Below are positions 35,748 through 45,505 of a stretch of 64,000 bases of DNA, in pieces. This DNA comes from Neolewinella aurantiaca (GTDB lineage: Bacteria; Bacteroidota; Bacteroidia; Chitinophagales; Saprospiraceae), in contig NZ_VOXD01000024.1 of NCBI RefSeq assembly GCF_008014675.1, positions 42,400 through 106,399 of the forward strand, read 5' to 3'. How positions within the stretch are numbered: position 1 is the stretch's first letter; each line of letters begins with the position of its first letter. A program made the translations under genes and the position numbers. A model generated the notes under the pieces. That model was not told the DNA's origin. It did not search any database and worked only from the letters and a program-made list of their open reading frames with translations.

Positions 35748-36983
35748 CTAGGCGAACCCATTGAATCCTGTAACATCCATTCCCGTAATCAGGAGGTGAA
35801 TGTCGTGGGTGCCTTCGTAGGTAACGACCGACTCCAGATTGGCCATGTGGCGCATGATCGGGTATTCAGACGTGATGCCCATGCCGCCGTGGATTTGCCG
35901 GGCTTCGCGCGCGATTTCCAGGGCCATATTCACATTGTTGCGTTTTCCCATACTAATTTGAGCGGGGCTGGCTTCGCCTTTGTTAGCGAGGGTGCCAAGG
36001 CGCCACGCCAACAGCTGAGCTTTGGTGATCTCGGTGATCATCTCCGCCAGCTTCTTCTGCGTGAGCTGGAACTGGCCAATCGGCTTACCAAACTGTGTCC
36101 GCTCCTGGCTATAGCGCAGGGCCGAGTCGTAGCAGTCAAGTGCCGCACCAATGGCTCCCCAGGCGATACCGTAGCGAGCTTTGCTGAGGCAACTCAACGG
36201 ACCACGTAAGCTCTTGATGTCGGGGAAGACGTTCTCCTTCGGCACCTTTACGTTGTCAAACACCAGTTCGCCGGTAACGGAAGCCCGGAGGCTCCACTTA
36301 CCTTTGATCTCGGGAGCACTGAAGCCTTCCCACTGGCTTTCCACGACCATGCCGCGTACTTTGCCGTCTTCGTCCTTTGCCCACACAACCGCTAGGTCAG
36401 CAACGGGGCTGTTGGTGATCCACATCTTAGCTCCGTTCAGGACGTAGTGGTCGCCGGCATCCTTGATGTTGGTAATCATACTGCTCGGGTCAGAGCCCGA
36501 GTCGGGCTCGGTAAGACCGAAACAGCCGATGAATTCTCCCGCGCCGAGCTTGGGCAGGTATTTCTTCTTTGTCTCTTCGTTCGCGTACTTGTAAATCGGG
36601 TACATCACCAGGCTACCCTGTACGGATGCCATCGAGCGCAGACCGGAGTCGCAACGCTCCAGCTCCTGCATGATCACACCGTAAGCTATCTCGTCCATTC
36701 CGCCGCCGCCGTATTCAACGGGGAGCGAAGGGCCGAAAGCTCCGATCTCAGCGAGGCCTTTGAACAAATGAGTTGGACAAACGCCGCGCATCGCGGCGTC
36801 GTCAATGATGGGCGCAACTTCGGCTTTGACCCAGTCACGGACCGCATCACGGGCCATTTTGTGCTCGTCGGTAAGTAATTCGTCAACTCCGAAGTAGTCG
36901 TGGTGCTGAAAGCGGTCCGGGCTGCTGGATTGCTGAAAGTCGGACTTGGTGGTGAAGGCTTTTTTCTTGGTGGTGGTGGGCAT
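35748..36983 (-). CDS. Acyl-CoA dehydrogenase (glutaryl-CoA dehydrogenase-like)
   Basis: 411 residues from ATG 36983. The FAD-binding signatures are present: GCFGLTEPDSGSDPSSM near 152, WITNSPVADL near 187 and ARQIHGGMGITSEYPIMRH near 350. The C-terminal VTYEGTHDIHLLI has the catalytic Glu position and sequence of glutaryl-CoA dehydrogenases, and the N-terminal RSMASVQGSLVM also fits. It oxidises an acyl-CoA using FAD in the cytoplasm, possibly in lysine breakdown, which would agree with the LYS9-like gene 5 kb away. TATATTTG lies 21 bases upstream. TTG 37007 is an alternative start. Confidence 0.92.
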   Translation of the reverse strand: MPTTTKKKAFTTKSDFQQSSSPDRFQHHDYFGVDELLTDEHKMARDAVRDWVKAEVAPIIDDAAMRGVCPTHLFKGLAEIGAFGPSLPVEYGGGGMDEIAYGVIMQELERCDSGLRSMASVQGSLVMYPIYKYANEETKKKYLPKLGAGEFIGCFGLTEPDSGSDPSSMITNIKDAGDHYVLNGAKMWITNSPVADLAVVWAKDEDGKVRGMVVESQWEGFSAPEIKGKWSLRASVTGELVFDNVKVPKENVFPDIKSLRGPLSCLSKARYGIAWGAIGAALDCYDSALRYSQERTQFGKPIGQFQLTQKKLAEMITEITKAQLLAWRLGTLANKGEASPAQISMGKRNNVNMALEIAREARQIHGGMGITSEYPIMRHMANLESVVTYEGTHDIHLLITGMDVTGFNGFA

Positions 36984-37004
36984 GATCAGTTTAATTTGGT
37001 CAGG

Positions 37005-37012
37005 CAAATATA
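37005..37012 (-). promoter_or_regulatory. TAnnTTTG -7 element for the acyl-CoA dehydrogenase gene
   Basis: TATATTTG on the minus strand. The satellite array begins about 12 bases upstream, so it occupies the promoter-proximal region. Confidence 0.55.
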
Positions 37013-37024
37013 AGGAAGATTGAA

Positions 37025-37873
37025 GTCGGAGAATTTGAGTCGGGAGTCATGAGTCTGGAGTCATGAGTCGCTGCCGCAAGTACCGTTCGCGGCGCTGCGC
37101 TTGCTCACCTCACCGGATCAGCCAAAGCGAAATGAATGATGCTCCCGACTCAAGACTCCCGACTCAAGACTCCCGACTCCCAAGCTCCTCCCTCGCACAA
37201 GGCGATTGAGCAAAGCGAAAAGAGCAGTTGCTCGCGGCAGCGACTCCCGACTCCCGACTCCCGACTCCCAAGCTCCTCCCTCGCACAAGGTGATTGAGCA
37301 AAGCGAAAAGAGCGGTTGCTCGCGGTAGCGACTCCCGACTCCGGACTCCAGACTCCCAGACTCCTCCCTCGTACAAGGCGATTGAGCAAAGCGAAAAGAG
37401 CAGTTGCTCGCGGCAGCGACTCCCGACTCCCGACTCCCGACTCCAGACTCATGAGTCGCTGCCGCAAGTACCGTTCGCGGCGCTGCGCTTGCTCACCTCA
37501 CCGGATCAGCCAAAGCGAAATGAATGATGCCCGCGACTCCCGACTCAAGACTCCCGACTCCCAAGCTCCTCCCTCGTACAAGGCGATTGAGCAAAGCGAA
37601 AAGAGCAGTTGCTCGCGGTAGCGACTCCCGACTCCCGACTCCCGACTCCCAAGCTCCTCCCTCGTACAAGGCGATTGAGCAAAGCGAAAAGAGCAGTTGC
37701 TCGCGGCAGCGACTCCCGACTCCGGACTCCCGACTCAAGACTCCCGACTCCCAAGCTCCTCCCTCGCACAAGGCGATTGAGCAAAGCGAAAAGAGCGGTT
37801 GCTCGCGGTAGCGACTCCCGACTCCCGACTCCCGACTCAAGACTCCCGACTCCAGACTCTCGACTCCCGACCA
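37025..37873. repeat. Composite satellite array: GACTCCC heptamers plus 60-bp and 79-bp units
   Basis: Runs of the heptamer GACTCCC (variants GACTCAA, GACTCCA) alternate with a conserved 60-bp unit that begins AAGCTCCTCCCTCG and ends TTGCTCGCGG. Six copies of that unit start near 37181, 37269, 37357, 37562, 37650 and 37752; the common period is 88. A second unit of about 79 bp (starting ATGAGTCGCTGCCGC) is repeated at 37063 and 37451. The 60-bp unit holds a hairpin, GAGCAA...TTGCTC. The array fills the space between the acyl-CoA dehydrogenase promoter and the DUF2911 stop. Its several open frames are a by-product of the repeats. Confidence 0.9.
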
Positions 37874-37875
37874 GC

Positions 37876-38454
37876 CTATTTCACCAGTACAATAGGAACT
37901 TCGACTACTGTCTTGTCCCATCCCATTTTGAGGTGGACAGTTCCAGGTGCTGCTTCGTAGAGAGAGATGGAAAAATTCTCAATTACCTCATCCGCTTTGG
38001 CCGTAGGTACGGTGATGGTCGCAACGTTGAACTCAGGCTTGTAGGCGTACACTCCCCAGCCATCGACATCGAGGCTGAAGAAAACCTCCCATTTGTTGGC
38101 GTTAGGAATGGCCCCCATCGTGTAGCGGCCGGCAGGTACTACCTGCTCGCCAATTTTTACAGGAGCGAAGAACGTAATCTCTGTGGTTTCGTTGGCACCA
38201 AGACGGTAGGGCTCGCCGTAGGGAGCTAAGTCGCCGCCCCATACTTCACGGCCCTTCTTGTAAGGTCGGCTGTAAAGAACTCTGATCTTGGGCTCCATAG
38301 CCATTGCAGCGCTATCCGTTTTTGCGAATGCGCGGAAAGCCGCACGTGCAGGATAGTAAGCTGCATCGAGTGGAGATTTGTCTATGTCTGCAAAGTCTTG
38401 AGCAGACAGGAATACTGACGACAGGGTGAGAAGGGTAAAGAGAAAGTAACGCAT
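37876..38454 (-). CDS. DUF2911 domain-containing secreted protein
   Basis: 192 residues. The signal peptide is MRYFLFTLLTLSSVFLSAQ. The domain has KIRVLYSRPYKKGREVWGG, YRLGANETTEITFFAPV, GEQVVPAGRYTMGAIP and KWEVFFSLD, the standard DUF2911 pattern. It is probably a beta-rich periplasmic or surface protein. The function is unknown. Its stop codon lies 2 bases from the satellite array, so the array forms its 3' untranslated region. Confidence 0.9.
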   Translation of the reverse strand: MRYFLFTLLTLSSVFLSAQDFADIDKSPLDAAYYPARAAFRAFAKTDSAAMAMEPKIRVLYSRPYKKGREVWGGDLAPYGEPYRLGANETTEITFFAPVKIGEQVVPAGRYTMGAIPNANKWEVFFSLDVDGWGVYAYKPEFNVATITVPTAKADEVIENFSISLYEAAPGTVHLKMGWDKTVVEVPIVLVK

Positions 38455-38756
38455 AATTGGTTTTTATTGATTTAGGTTATTTGTTGTGGTTAAATCCCCC
38501 CCAGAAATATCGGTCTCTCCTGTTCTGATTGGTCCGATAAAGCGGACTGCAGAATATTCGTACTGCCTGCAGTACTGTGCAAAGCAGCACAAAACGAAGT
38601 GATAAACCGGAAGTCAGAAAAGTCCGCCAGCGGGATTCAGGCAAAGATAAAGTCTCCGGATTGGAACATTGACAAAGAAAAAGGAGAGTCGGCGCAAGCC
38701 GACTCCCCCAGGAAAATATTTGAGTAGTTTGAATCTCAAAAATCTAAAAATAAGCA
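38455..38756. other. Gap between the DUF2911 and phytase/nucleotidase genes
   Basis: It holds the DUF2911 upstream region (no clear TAnnTTTG site), a small palindrome CGTACTGCCTGCAGTAC (about 38559-38575) and the terminator at 38676-38708. No gene is supported. Confidence 0.6.
38676..38708 (-). terminator. Terminator of the 1780-residue secreted protein gene
   Basis: GAGTCGGC gcaa GCCGACTC (38686-38705). On the minus strand it is followed by CTCCTTTTTCTTT. It lies 52 bases past the stop. Confidence 0.8.
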
Positions 38757-41700
38757 TTAATTTTTTACTATTCGCAATGCACCAACCCGTTCACCGATGC
38801 GGAAGCGGAGGAAGTACATACCCGCAGGTAAACCAGTAGTAGAAACCTCCAGTGTCCGTGTACCGGTTGGTTGATATCCATCAACAAGCGTACGTAACTT
38901 ACGACCATTGACGTCTACAAGCGAAACACTGATATCGCCAGCAACCGGTAGATCATAACTCAGGTTGAAGTTTGTGCTGAATGGGTTCGGTGCCTGACTG
39001 ACCTCGTAAACTGCAAGGTCAAGCACGTCGGTGCTGACGGGGAAGCGGTGCATGATGCGCCCTTCTCCACCTTCGGGGTAATCCTGTGCAGTAATGACTC
39101 CGTTGAGCCCGTCTTCCGCAATCAGGTAGTCGTAAAGGGCCTGTTGGTAACTCGGGCCAATATTGGTGAAGCTTACCGCGGCGAATTCATCGTAACCGTC
39201 TCCGCCTCCGGCCGAGAAGCTGTTGGTAACAACGTAAACGCTCGGGGCTCCTTCCACTACTTCGTAATCCTGAACCAGGTAAGTACCGTTGTCGAGCCTT
39301 ACTTCAAAAACCCGACTTTCATCAGCAACACCCATCGTGTCATATTTCACCTCAAAGCCACCAATCTGGCTGAAGCGACCGTCTACGTTCTCAATGTTGC
39401 TAAAGCTGTTTTCCAGCGCAGATTTCAACTCTGCCGGTGTCAGTGGTTCCAGAACTGAAACGAAATTGCTGAACGGAAGGATATCGAAAGTTTTCCCTTC
39501 GCTAATGTCACTGTTGGCAGGGATGAGCTCATCGTTACGAATTCCTCCTCCGTTCTGCATGGCTACTACTGGGATTCCTGCATCGAAACCGAACTCCTCG
39601 CGGCGCTGATCAAACATGTAGAGGTAAGCATCCGCAATCAGGTTGCCCTCGTTGGTTTCCCTGGTCCGTACGCTGCTGCGGAGCCCGTCAAGTTCTACTT
39701 CTGTACGGGCAATGATGTTGGCGTTCAACTCTGCGTTGTACGCCATAATGCTGTCTTCTGTCATTGCAATGGTTGCATCGCGCGGAGCGTCTCCCAGAAC
39801 TGCAATAACATCGGAGGATTCGTCGATCATGCTTACCCGACCCATATCATCGAACTGAACAACCAGGTTACCTACGTACCGGTATTCACCGGGAGTAGTT
39901 ACGATGTAAACAGTATCCATATTGGCGTCGACGGTCTTAATCGGGTACTCGTCGTATACGGTAAGGCCTCCAAGTGCATTTGCAGGGTCGTTGGTCAGTA
40001 GTTCGTCTCCACCACCGGCAATGATTACATCAACGTCGGTCAGTTCGCTGGCAAGCATCAGCTCTTCATTGATGCTTTGAAGGTGAGAAATCAGAATGAT
40101 TTTGTTGATGCCTTCAGCGAGGAGCAGGTCGATTTCCTGCTGGGCAATGCCCATCAGGTTACTGTCTACTTCGACACCACGGGGCGTGGATACGGTGGGC
40201 AGGCTCGGAGTGGTAAGCCCTACCAGGCCAATACGCTCACCGTCACGCTCTACGATGGTACGGGTAGCGATGCGGCCGGTATTAACGAGGTCCTGAAGGC
40301 CAGACTCTCCGGTAAAGTCGAGGTTAGCGGAAAGGAAAGTCGCCATAGAAGGAGCTGTTTCCGAAATCACGCGTTGTAGCATATCCGGGCCAAAGTCAAA
40401 GTCGTGATTACCGATCACGAGAGCGTCGTAGCCGATAGCGTTCAGGACCTCAGAATCGTAAAGCAGACTGCCTTCCGGACGTGCGAGGCTGGCGTTGAAG
40501 GCCGGCCCGGGAAGGTAGTTGTCTCCCGAAGACAGAGTGATTGTTGGCACATCATCCATGCGAAGGTCTTCGACTACGGATACAAAACGTGCGGCACCGC
40601 CAAACGCCGTTCCGTCGGTAAGGGTGTCTGCAATGATTTTTGATTCACCATCATTGTTGTGCAGGATGCGTAGTGAGAATGGTTCAGTAGCAAAGCGGTT
40701 TACTCCAAACAGAGAGATTGTCCCGCTGATTTCGTTCGATGTCACCACCAGATCCATGCCGTCGGGGCTTTGGTCTGCGGGAATGTAGATCACATCTTCC
40801 AGACCGAGGTCTCCGGCAGCAGGGTTGCTGGAGTCGTCGTCCATTTGTACGTCGACGCTGAAGTCGCGGTGGTTGGCGTAGCTGACAAACCTCGGCGCGC
40901 GCGGATCGGTAATGTCGTAAACCATGAGGCCGCCGATGCGCTCGAGACCAATCAAAGCGTATGTTTTGTCTCCTTTAGTGACTACCTCTACGGCTTCGGG
41001 CTCGGGGCCTTTGTCGTCCGAACGATTGTCAAAGCTGTCGTTTTCATCGTTGGTGCTGTTGAAGTCGGCAGGAAGGACGTCTCCCAGAATTCGCTCGAAT
41101 TCATTGCCACTGTCAAAAACAAGATTGCCGTAGCGATCCCAGATTGAGAACGAACGGGCGCCATAGCTGTATATCTGATCGATGTCACCGTCGCCGTCGA
41201 GGTCGCCGGTTGCCGTGGTGGTCTGGAGGCGTCCCAGGTTCTCATCGGCCTGAAGCGCAGCTGCGTCAGGGTAGGCCACGGGGTCCAGGTTAAGGTCTCC
41301 TACGCGGGATTCTTCGCTAAAGCCATCGTAATCACGGGAGTCGCCCTCGTTGGCCGAAACGATGTAAGTGGCACCATCTACAGCATAGCTGGCAATGGCA
41401 TCTGGCATGTACATGCCCAGGGTTGGGTGGTTCACGATGTTGATCGCATCGTCGCGGTTGCTGGCGTCGAAGCCGTTGTCGTCGCAGAAGTTGATAATGC
41501 CCAGGGTGCTGTTGTCCGAAACGCCCGCACCGGCAAGACCGAAGTCGTTATCGTTCAGTACTGCAATAGCGCCACCGGGGAGCACGGCGATACCTTCCGG
41601 CTTGTCGCTGGGCAGGTAGCCAATACTCGGCAGGTTGAGTACTTTCGTCTTGTGGAGGGGTTGTACACCGGCAGCAACAAGTTCGTCGGCTGTCATCTCT

Positions 41701-44099
41701 TCAAGGGCGCGGCCGCTGGTGCCGTCCTCGGTTGAAATGGGCAAAGAGAGTATGTTGGTCGCGCCCGTAAGCGTGATCTCGAATACGTACTTCTTGCCTT
41801 CGTTCTGGCCGGGTACACTGCTGTCGCGTTCCAGTGCCATAAATTTGCCGTTACCTGCGTAAACGACGTCACCGATCTTGTCGACACGGCCAATGTCGTA
41901 GGCGCGGTTTGCGTTGTTTTCCAAAAGGTAAACGTACTCGGCTGCCGGTACACCTTCCTGAGTTACGGCAAGTACCCTGATCACGTTGCTGGCGTTGCGT
42001 ACACTGCCGCTGTTAGGGTTCTCGATCGGGCTCTGGATGAAGGCGTAAAGCAGGCCGTCGTCGGTGTTCAGGGCCATACCTTCGAAGCCACGGTTTGCGC
42101 GGCGCTTGGCGTAAACGGCAGGCAGGGTCTCGCTGCCGTAGGTGCCAACGGGCTGAGGCGTCAGGCCCAGCACGCTCGTTCCCTGAGGAACGAAACGATT
42201 GATCAGAACACCGTCAGGAGAGAAAGCGTAGATAGCCGGACGGTATTCGTCACACATCCAAAAGTTACCCGCATCATCGCGAACAATGCTCTCGAAGTCT
42301 CCGCCGAATTCATCGAATTCAAGTGCGTCGTAGGTGTTCCCGGCGTTATCGACAAAATCATTCGTCAACACGTCTGCGGTAACTACGATGTTGTCCAGTT
42401 GCCAAACCTTGCCGTCTCCGGAACCAGTACCTGTGCTGATGTACTGGAAGGCGAGGTAGATCACCTGTCCTTCAAAATCGCTCAGGTCTACGTCACCGCT
42501 CTGGGTATCTTCGAAGTTCCCGGCGCTAAGGGTCGCATCGGCAGTAATGTCTGTCCAGGTCGCAGCGTTGGGGTCGGCAGTGGCAGGGTTGTAATCCGAG
42601 GAAACCAGGACCTTGATGTCAGGACCACCAAAATTAGCCGTCGACTCGAAATTGAGCGTCGTTGACGTTGCACGGACCAGGTCGATCGCGGGGCTGATCA
42701 ACCAGTCATCACTGGCCGCATCGGCTCCAAAACCATTCATCTCCGCGTAGTTGTCGGAGCCGCTAAAATTATTGATGATCCAGAAGCTGGTGCTGGACAA
42801 GTCAACTGCGGTAAAGGGAAGAAGACTTCCGTTCTCGAAATCAGCGTTGAGAAGCTCAGTCGGGGTGCTCATGGCGTCCGCAGGAACAACGGGAGTCTCA
42901 TCTACGCCGGGAATATTGCCCCGCCCACTGATCGGGGTAACTCCATCCTGACGGGTAAGCATGATTTGCTCGTCGAGAGTAATGGCTCCACTGGTAGTGT
43001 TGAGCGTAAACCGGGCAATGCGTCCCTGGTAGTTCGGAAGCTTGAAGGGCCGCAGGTTGGTTGGGTTACCGCCAACAACATTGCTGCTGCTAACGGGAGC
43101 ATCGTTGGGGCCACGGTCAGGAACCGCGTAGAAAACATACTCGCTTTCAGTGCTGGCCGCGGCGTCGAAGTACATCCCCGAAAAGCCACCCAGTTTCACC
43201 GGTGGCTGCCCGCCACCGTAAGTTGGCGTGCCCAGCTCGGGCATGTCAATCAGTTCGTTGATCACGTACTCTGTAAGCTTAGGTTGTCCCGTAGCGTGGT
43301 TCTTATACCCAAGGCCCTGAATGTCGACAATGGTTCCGGAGTTGATGTTGATCAACGCAAAAGCGTTGTTCTCCTGAAGCGCAACGTAAGCGATGCTGTC
43401 GTCCGCTACGGTTACGTATTCCGGTTCCAGGTCCTGCCCCACAGATGCGCCGGGGCCGAAAAACCGGATGCCTTTATTGATCAGTTCCTGACGGCGGTTG
43501 TCGTAGGCCGTAAAGTCTACCGTTGTTACCGTTGGGTTGGCGGTGCCGCCCGCAAGGTCGATGATAGACACGCTCCCGAGTGGGTCCGTCATGTAGTCAT
43601 CGCTCGGCTCCCCTTCGTTGGCTGTGATCAGTTTTGTGCCGCCCTGAGCGAAGGTGATCATGTCGGGCAGAACACCCACGCTTACCGTGGAGATGACCGT
43701 ACCGCTGGCGTCGAACAGGACAACGGTGCCGGCGCCGTCCACATCCTCAGCCTGAACCGCTGCTGCGATCAAGCCTTCATGTACGGCTACACTGTTTACG
43801 CCACCACCGTAGACGCTCATGTCCAGGTCCATCACTTTAGTGGGGTTGGCTGGGTTTGCGATGGAAAGTATCGTGACACTGTTTGCGTCAGCGTTGGTGA
43901 AAAATAATTGCTGGCTGGCTGCATCATAAGCAACAATTTCTGCAGCAGCTCCGTCAAAAACTCCGGTGGCGAAAGAGCTCAAATGGCTCAGGGTAAATTC
44001 ATCTGAACCTGCAGGTAGCGGCGTTTCTTCGCAAGCAATCTGAGCTTGTAACGGAATGGATAATAAGATGCAAAGCATCCCCAGGTAAAGTGCTCTCAT
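38757..44099 (-). CDS. Secreted phytase-like/5'-nucleotidase multidomain protein with type IX sorting tail
   Basis: 1780 residues with a signal peptide (to about 20). The choice-of-anchor I beta-propeller begins near 30. An esterase-like phytase domain starts near 215 and is interrupted at about 415-578 by a jelly-roll of choice-of-anchor J type (LLNADFENG...WLISPAIDL...WQLDNIVV). The phytase domain resumes at DFVDNAGNTYDALEF, and the propeller resumes near 900 (SANEGDSRDYDG). A metallophosphatase/5'-nucleotidase follows from 1136, with GNHDFDFG near 1226, and its C-terminal domain near 1470-1640. The last 85 residues are a type IX secretion tail (APNPFSTNFNLSYDLP...GMYFLRF). It is probably exported to the surface to release phosphate from nucleotides or phytate. 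Confidence 0.88.
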   Translation of the reverse strand: MRALYLGMLCILLSIPLQAQIACEETPLPAGSDEFTLSHLSSFATGVFDGAAAEIVAYDAASQQLFFTNADANSVTILSIANPANPTKVMDLDMSVYGGGVNSVAVHEGLIAAAVQAEDVDGAGTVVLFDASGTVISTVSVGVLPDMITFAQGGTKLITANEGEPSDDYMTDPLGSVSIIDLAGGTANPTVTTVDFTAYDNRRQELINKGIRFFGPGASVGQDLEPEYVTVADDSIAYVALQENNAFALININSGTIVDIQGLGYKNHATGQPKLTEYVINELIDMPELGTPTYGGGQPPVKLGGFSGMYFDAAASTESEYVFYAVPDRGPNDAPVSSSNVVGGNPTNLRPFKLPNYQGRIARFTLNTTSGAITLDEQIMLTRQDGVTPISGRGNIPGVDETPVVPADAMSTPTELLNADFENGSLLPFTAVDLSSTSFWIINNFSGSDNYAEMNGFGADAASDDWLISPAIDLVRATSTTLNFESTANFGGPDIKVLVSSDYNPATADPNAATWTDITADATLSAGNFEDTQSGDVDLSDFEGQVIYLAFQYISTGTGSGDGKVWQLDNIVVTADVLTNDFVDNAGNTYDALEFDEFGGDFESIVRDDAGNFWMCDEYRPAIYAFSPDGVLINRFVPQGTSVLGLTPQPVGTYGSETLPAVYAKRRANRGFEGMALNTDDGLLYAFIQSPIENPNSGSVRNASNVIRVLAVTQEGVPAAEYVYLLENNANRAYDIGRVDKIGDVVYAGNGKFMALERDSSVPGQNEGKKYVFEITLTGATNILSLPISTEDGTSGRALEEMTADELVAAGVQPLHKTKVLNLPSIGYLPSDKPEGIAVLPGGAIAVLNDNDFGLAGAGVSDNSTLGIINFCDDNGFDASNRDDAINIVNHPTLGMYMPDAIASYAVDGATYIVSANEGDSRDYDGFSEESRVGDLNLDPVAYPDAAALQADENLGRLQTTTATGDLDGDGDIDQIYSYGARSFSIWDRYGNLVFDSGNEFERILGDVLPADFNSTNDENDSFDNRSDDKGPEPEAVEVVTKGDKTYALIGLERIGGLMVYDITDPRAPRFVSYANHRDFSVDVQMDDDSSNPAAGDLGLEDVIYIPADQSPDGMDLVVTSNEISGTISLFGVNRFATEPFSLRILHNNDGESKIIADTLTDGTAFGGAARFVSVVEDLRMDDVPTITLSSGDNYLPGPAFNASLARPEGSLLYDSEVLNAIGYDALVIGNHDFDFGPDMLQRVISETAPSMATFLSANLDFTGESGLQDLVNTGRIATRTIVERDGERIGLVGLTTPSLPTVSTPRGVEVDSNLMGIAQQEIDLLLAEGINKIILISHLQSINEELMLASELTDVDVIIAGGGDELLTNDPANALGGLTVYDEYPIKTVDANMDTVYIVTTPGEYRYVGNLVVQFDDMGRVSMIDESSDVIAVLGDAPRDATIAMTEDSIMAYNAELNANIIARTEVELDGLRSSVRTRETNEGNLIADAYLYMFDQRREEFGFDAGIPVVAMQNGGGIRNDELIPANSDISEGKTFDILPFSNFVSVLEPLTPAELKSALENSFSNIENVDGRFSQIGGFEVKYDTMGVADESRVFEVRLDNGTYLVQDYEVVEGAPSVYVVTNSFSAGGGDGYDEFAAVSFTNIGPSYQQALYDYLIAEDGLNGVITAQDYPEGGEGRIMHRFPVSTDVLDLAVYEVSQAPNPFSTNFNLSYDLPVAGDISVSLVDVNGRKLRTLVDGYQPTGTRTLEVSTTGLPAGMYFLRFRIGERVGALRIVKN

Positions 44100-44495
44100 G
44101 GTATGGACTTAATGGTGTGAAACTATTAGGGGCCAAAAGAAAACATTGCCTGGAGAAGAGGAGTCTTATGCGTGTTTATTAATGCGATAATAAATAGTTA
44201 CGCAAATGTTTGCTGTGTTAAGTAATTGTTTTCTATTTGCGGATAATTGTGTAAGGTAAAGGTGTACAGTCACTTACGTGTAGAAGTGAACTGGTGGAGG
44301 TAATGTTAACTGTATGTTTTTTAATCCATTCACTGCACCTGCGTCAGCGCCCATAGTCGCTCGCGGGTAATGGATGTTAACTGTCGCTTCAGTACCGGGC
44401 CGCAGCCGGGCTGTCTCAGTAAGTCCTCCTTTTTTCGCTTTTGTGTAGCGTAAAGTCTCCGCTGCAATTTTGCCGGAGTCCGCGCCAGGAGACCA
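44100..44495. other. 396-base A/T-rich gap with one dispersed-element copy
   Basis: A/T-rich upstream region of the phytase/nucleotidase gene, with a small palindrome TTATTAATGCGATAATAA near 44180. CTGCACCTGCGTCAGCGCCC lies at 44333-44352. No coding region is supported. Confidence 0.55.
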
Positions 44496-45326
44496 TTAGG
44501 CCCACCTGAGAAAATCCATAACGACCTTGCCCCAGGTCTCGGGTTCATGCCGTCCGCCCTCTACTTCCACGTAGGTGAAGTCTTCCTCTTCTTTCTGTCC
44601 TTTCTCTTTCAGGATCTGGAGGAGCTGCAGGGTGTCGTCGATGGCGTCGATGATGCCGTTATTGTTGCGGTCCGAATCTTCGTCTTCGGTGCCGGCCATA
44701 AACCAGAACCGTACTTTAGGTGCCTTTTTTGCACGTCGTACATAGTTGTGTACAATAAGGTCGGCGTCGGGCTGGTCCTGCCGGAAAGCTTTGGACCTCC
44801 ACCATAATGAACCGCTGAACACGCCCGCAACGCCGAATTCGCCGGGGTTACGCCAGGCTACATCGAAGGCATTCAACCCGCCAAGGCTGAAACCTGCAAT
44901 GGCCCTGCGGGCGGGCAATTGGTATACGTTGTAGAATTTTTCGATCCACGGGATCAGTTCTTCGGTCAAAAAGAGTTCGTAGGCACCGGCCTGGTCTCCG
45001 CGTCCCTGGTAATCAGGGCGCCCGGTGGTACCGTATTCGCGCAGCCGGTCGCCGGCATGGACCCCGATCACAACGGTAGGGGAGAGGGTCCGCTCCTTAA
45101 AGGCGGTCTGGAGTTGCTCTTTCATGTTCATCCGCTCCAAGTCCTGTCCGTCGTTAAAAACGGCAAGGTTCAATAGCCGCCAGGGGGGCAGCGCGGGCCG
45201 GTACACATCCACCATCACATCCCGGCCAAGGTGCTCACTTGGCATCAGGTAAGAGCGCACGAGCAGTTTTTGCTTGCGCGATGCAATGCTGCCGAGCAGC
45301 TGACGGACGTAACGGAAAATGTACAT
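44496..45326 (-). CDS. Alpha/beta-hydrolase esterase (Fes/esterase D type)
   Basis: 276 residues from ATG 45326. The nucleophile elbow AIAGFSLGGLNAF (GFSLGG) is near 155, with the preceding ELIPWIEKFYNV. FMAGTEDEDSDRNNNG near 215 would supply the acid, and the final VEGGRHEPETWG the His. This is the putative esterase family that includes enterochelin esterase. No signal peptide is visible, so it is probably cytoplasmic. The substrate is unknown. TACCTTTG ends 6 bases before the ATG. It is divergent from a second esterase gene (45506). Confidence 0.85.
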   Translation of the reverse strand: MYIFRYVRQLLGSIASRKQKLLVRSYLMPSEHLGRDVMVDVYRPALPPWRLLNLAVFNDGQDLERMNMKEQLQTAFKERTLSPTVVIGVHAGDRLREYGTTGRPDYQGRGDQAGAYELFLTEELIPWIEKFYNVYQLPARRAIAGFSLGGLNAFDVAWRNPGEFGVAGVFSGSLWWRSKAFRQDQPDADLIVHNYVRRAKKAPKVRFWFMAGTEDEDSDRNNNGIIDAIDDTLQLLQILKEKGQKEEEDFTYVEVEGGRHEPETWGKVVMDFLRWA

Positions 45327-45332
45327 GGTCCT

Positions 45333-45340
45333 CAAAGGTA
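45333..45340 (-). promoter_or_regulatory. TAnnTTTG -7 element for the first esterase gene
   Basis: TACCTTTG on the minus strand, 6 bases before ATG 45326; it supports that start over the upstream frame. Confidence 0.55.
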
Positions 45341-45363
45341 AGCGCAATACCGCTATTACAAGG

Positions 45364-45390
45364 CGGCGCAAACGCAGGTGCAGAAAAAAG
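45364..45390. repeat. Dispersed-element copy in the divergent esterase intergenic region
   Basis: GGCGCAAACGCAGGTGCAGA begins at 45364. A copy in reverse orientation lies at 44333-44352, so the two flank the esterase gene. Confidence 0.6.
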
Positions 45391-45505
45391 TTTTCGAAGC
45401 ACTGGCTCTAAAGGCCTGAAAAATTGAGTTATTCCGTTACCTTTCTTCCTTTAATCCGGCATATTGCCCGTCCACCCGTTCTCTGCCGTTAAACAAAACC
45501 TACCT

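Noticed and set aside
37025..37873. CRISPR array
   Set aside because: The alternating pattern looks superficially similar, but the intervening segments are identical to each other, not unique, and no cas gene is present.
37150..37921. Long open frames in the satellite region (for example proteins rich in GVGSRES)
   Set aside because: They arise because heptamer repeats lack stops in several frames; the 88-bp period is not a multiple of 3, so no consistent repeat protein results.
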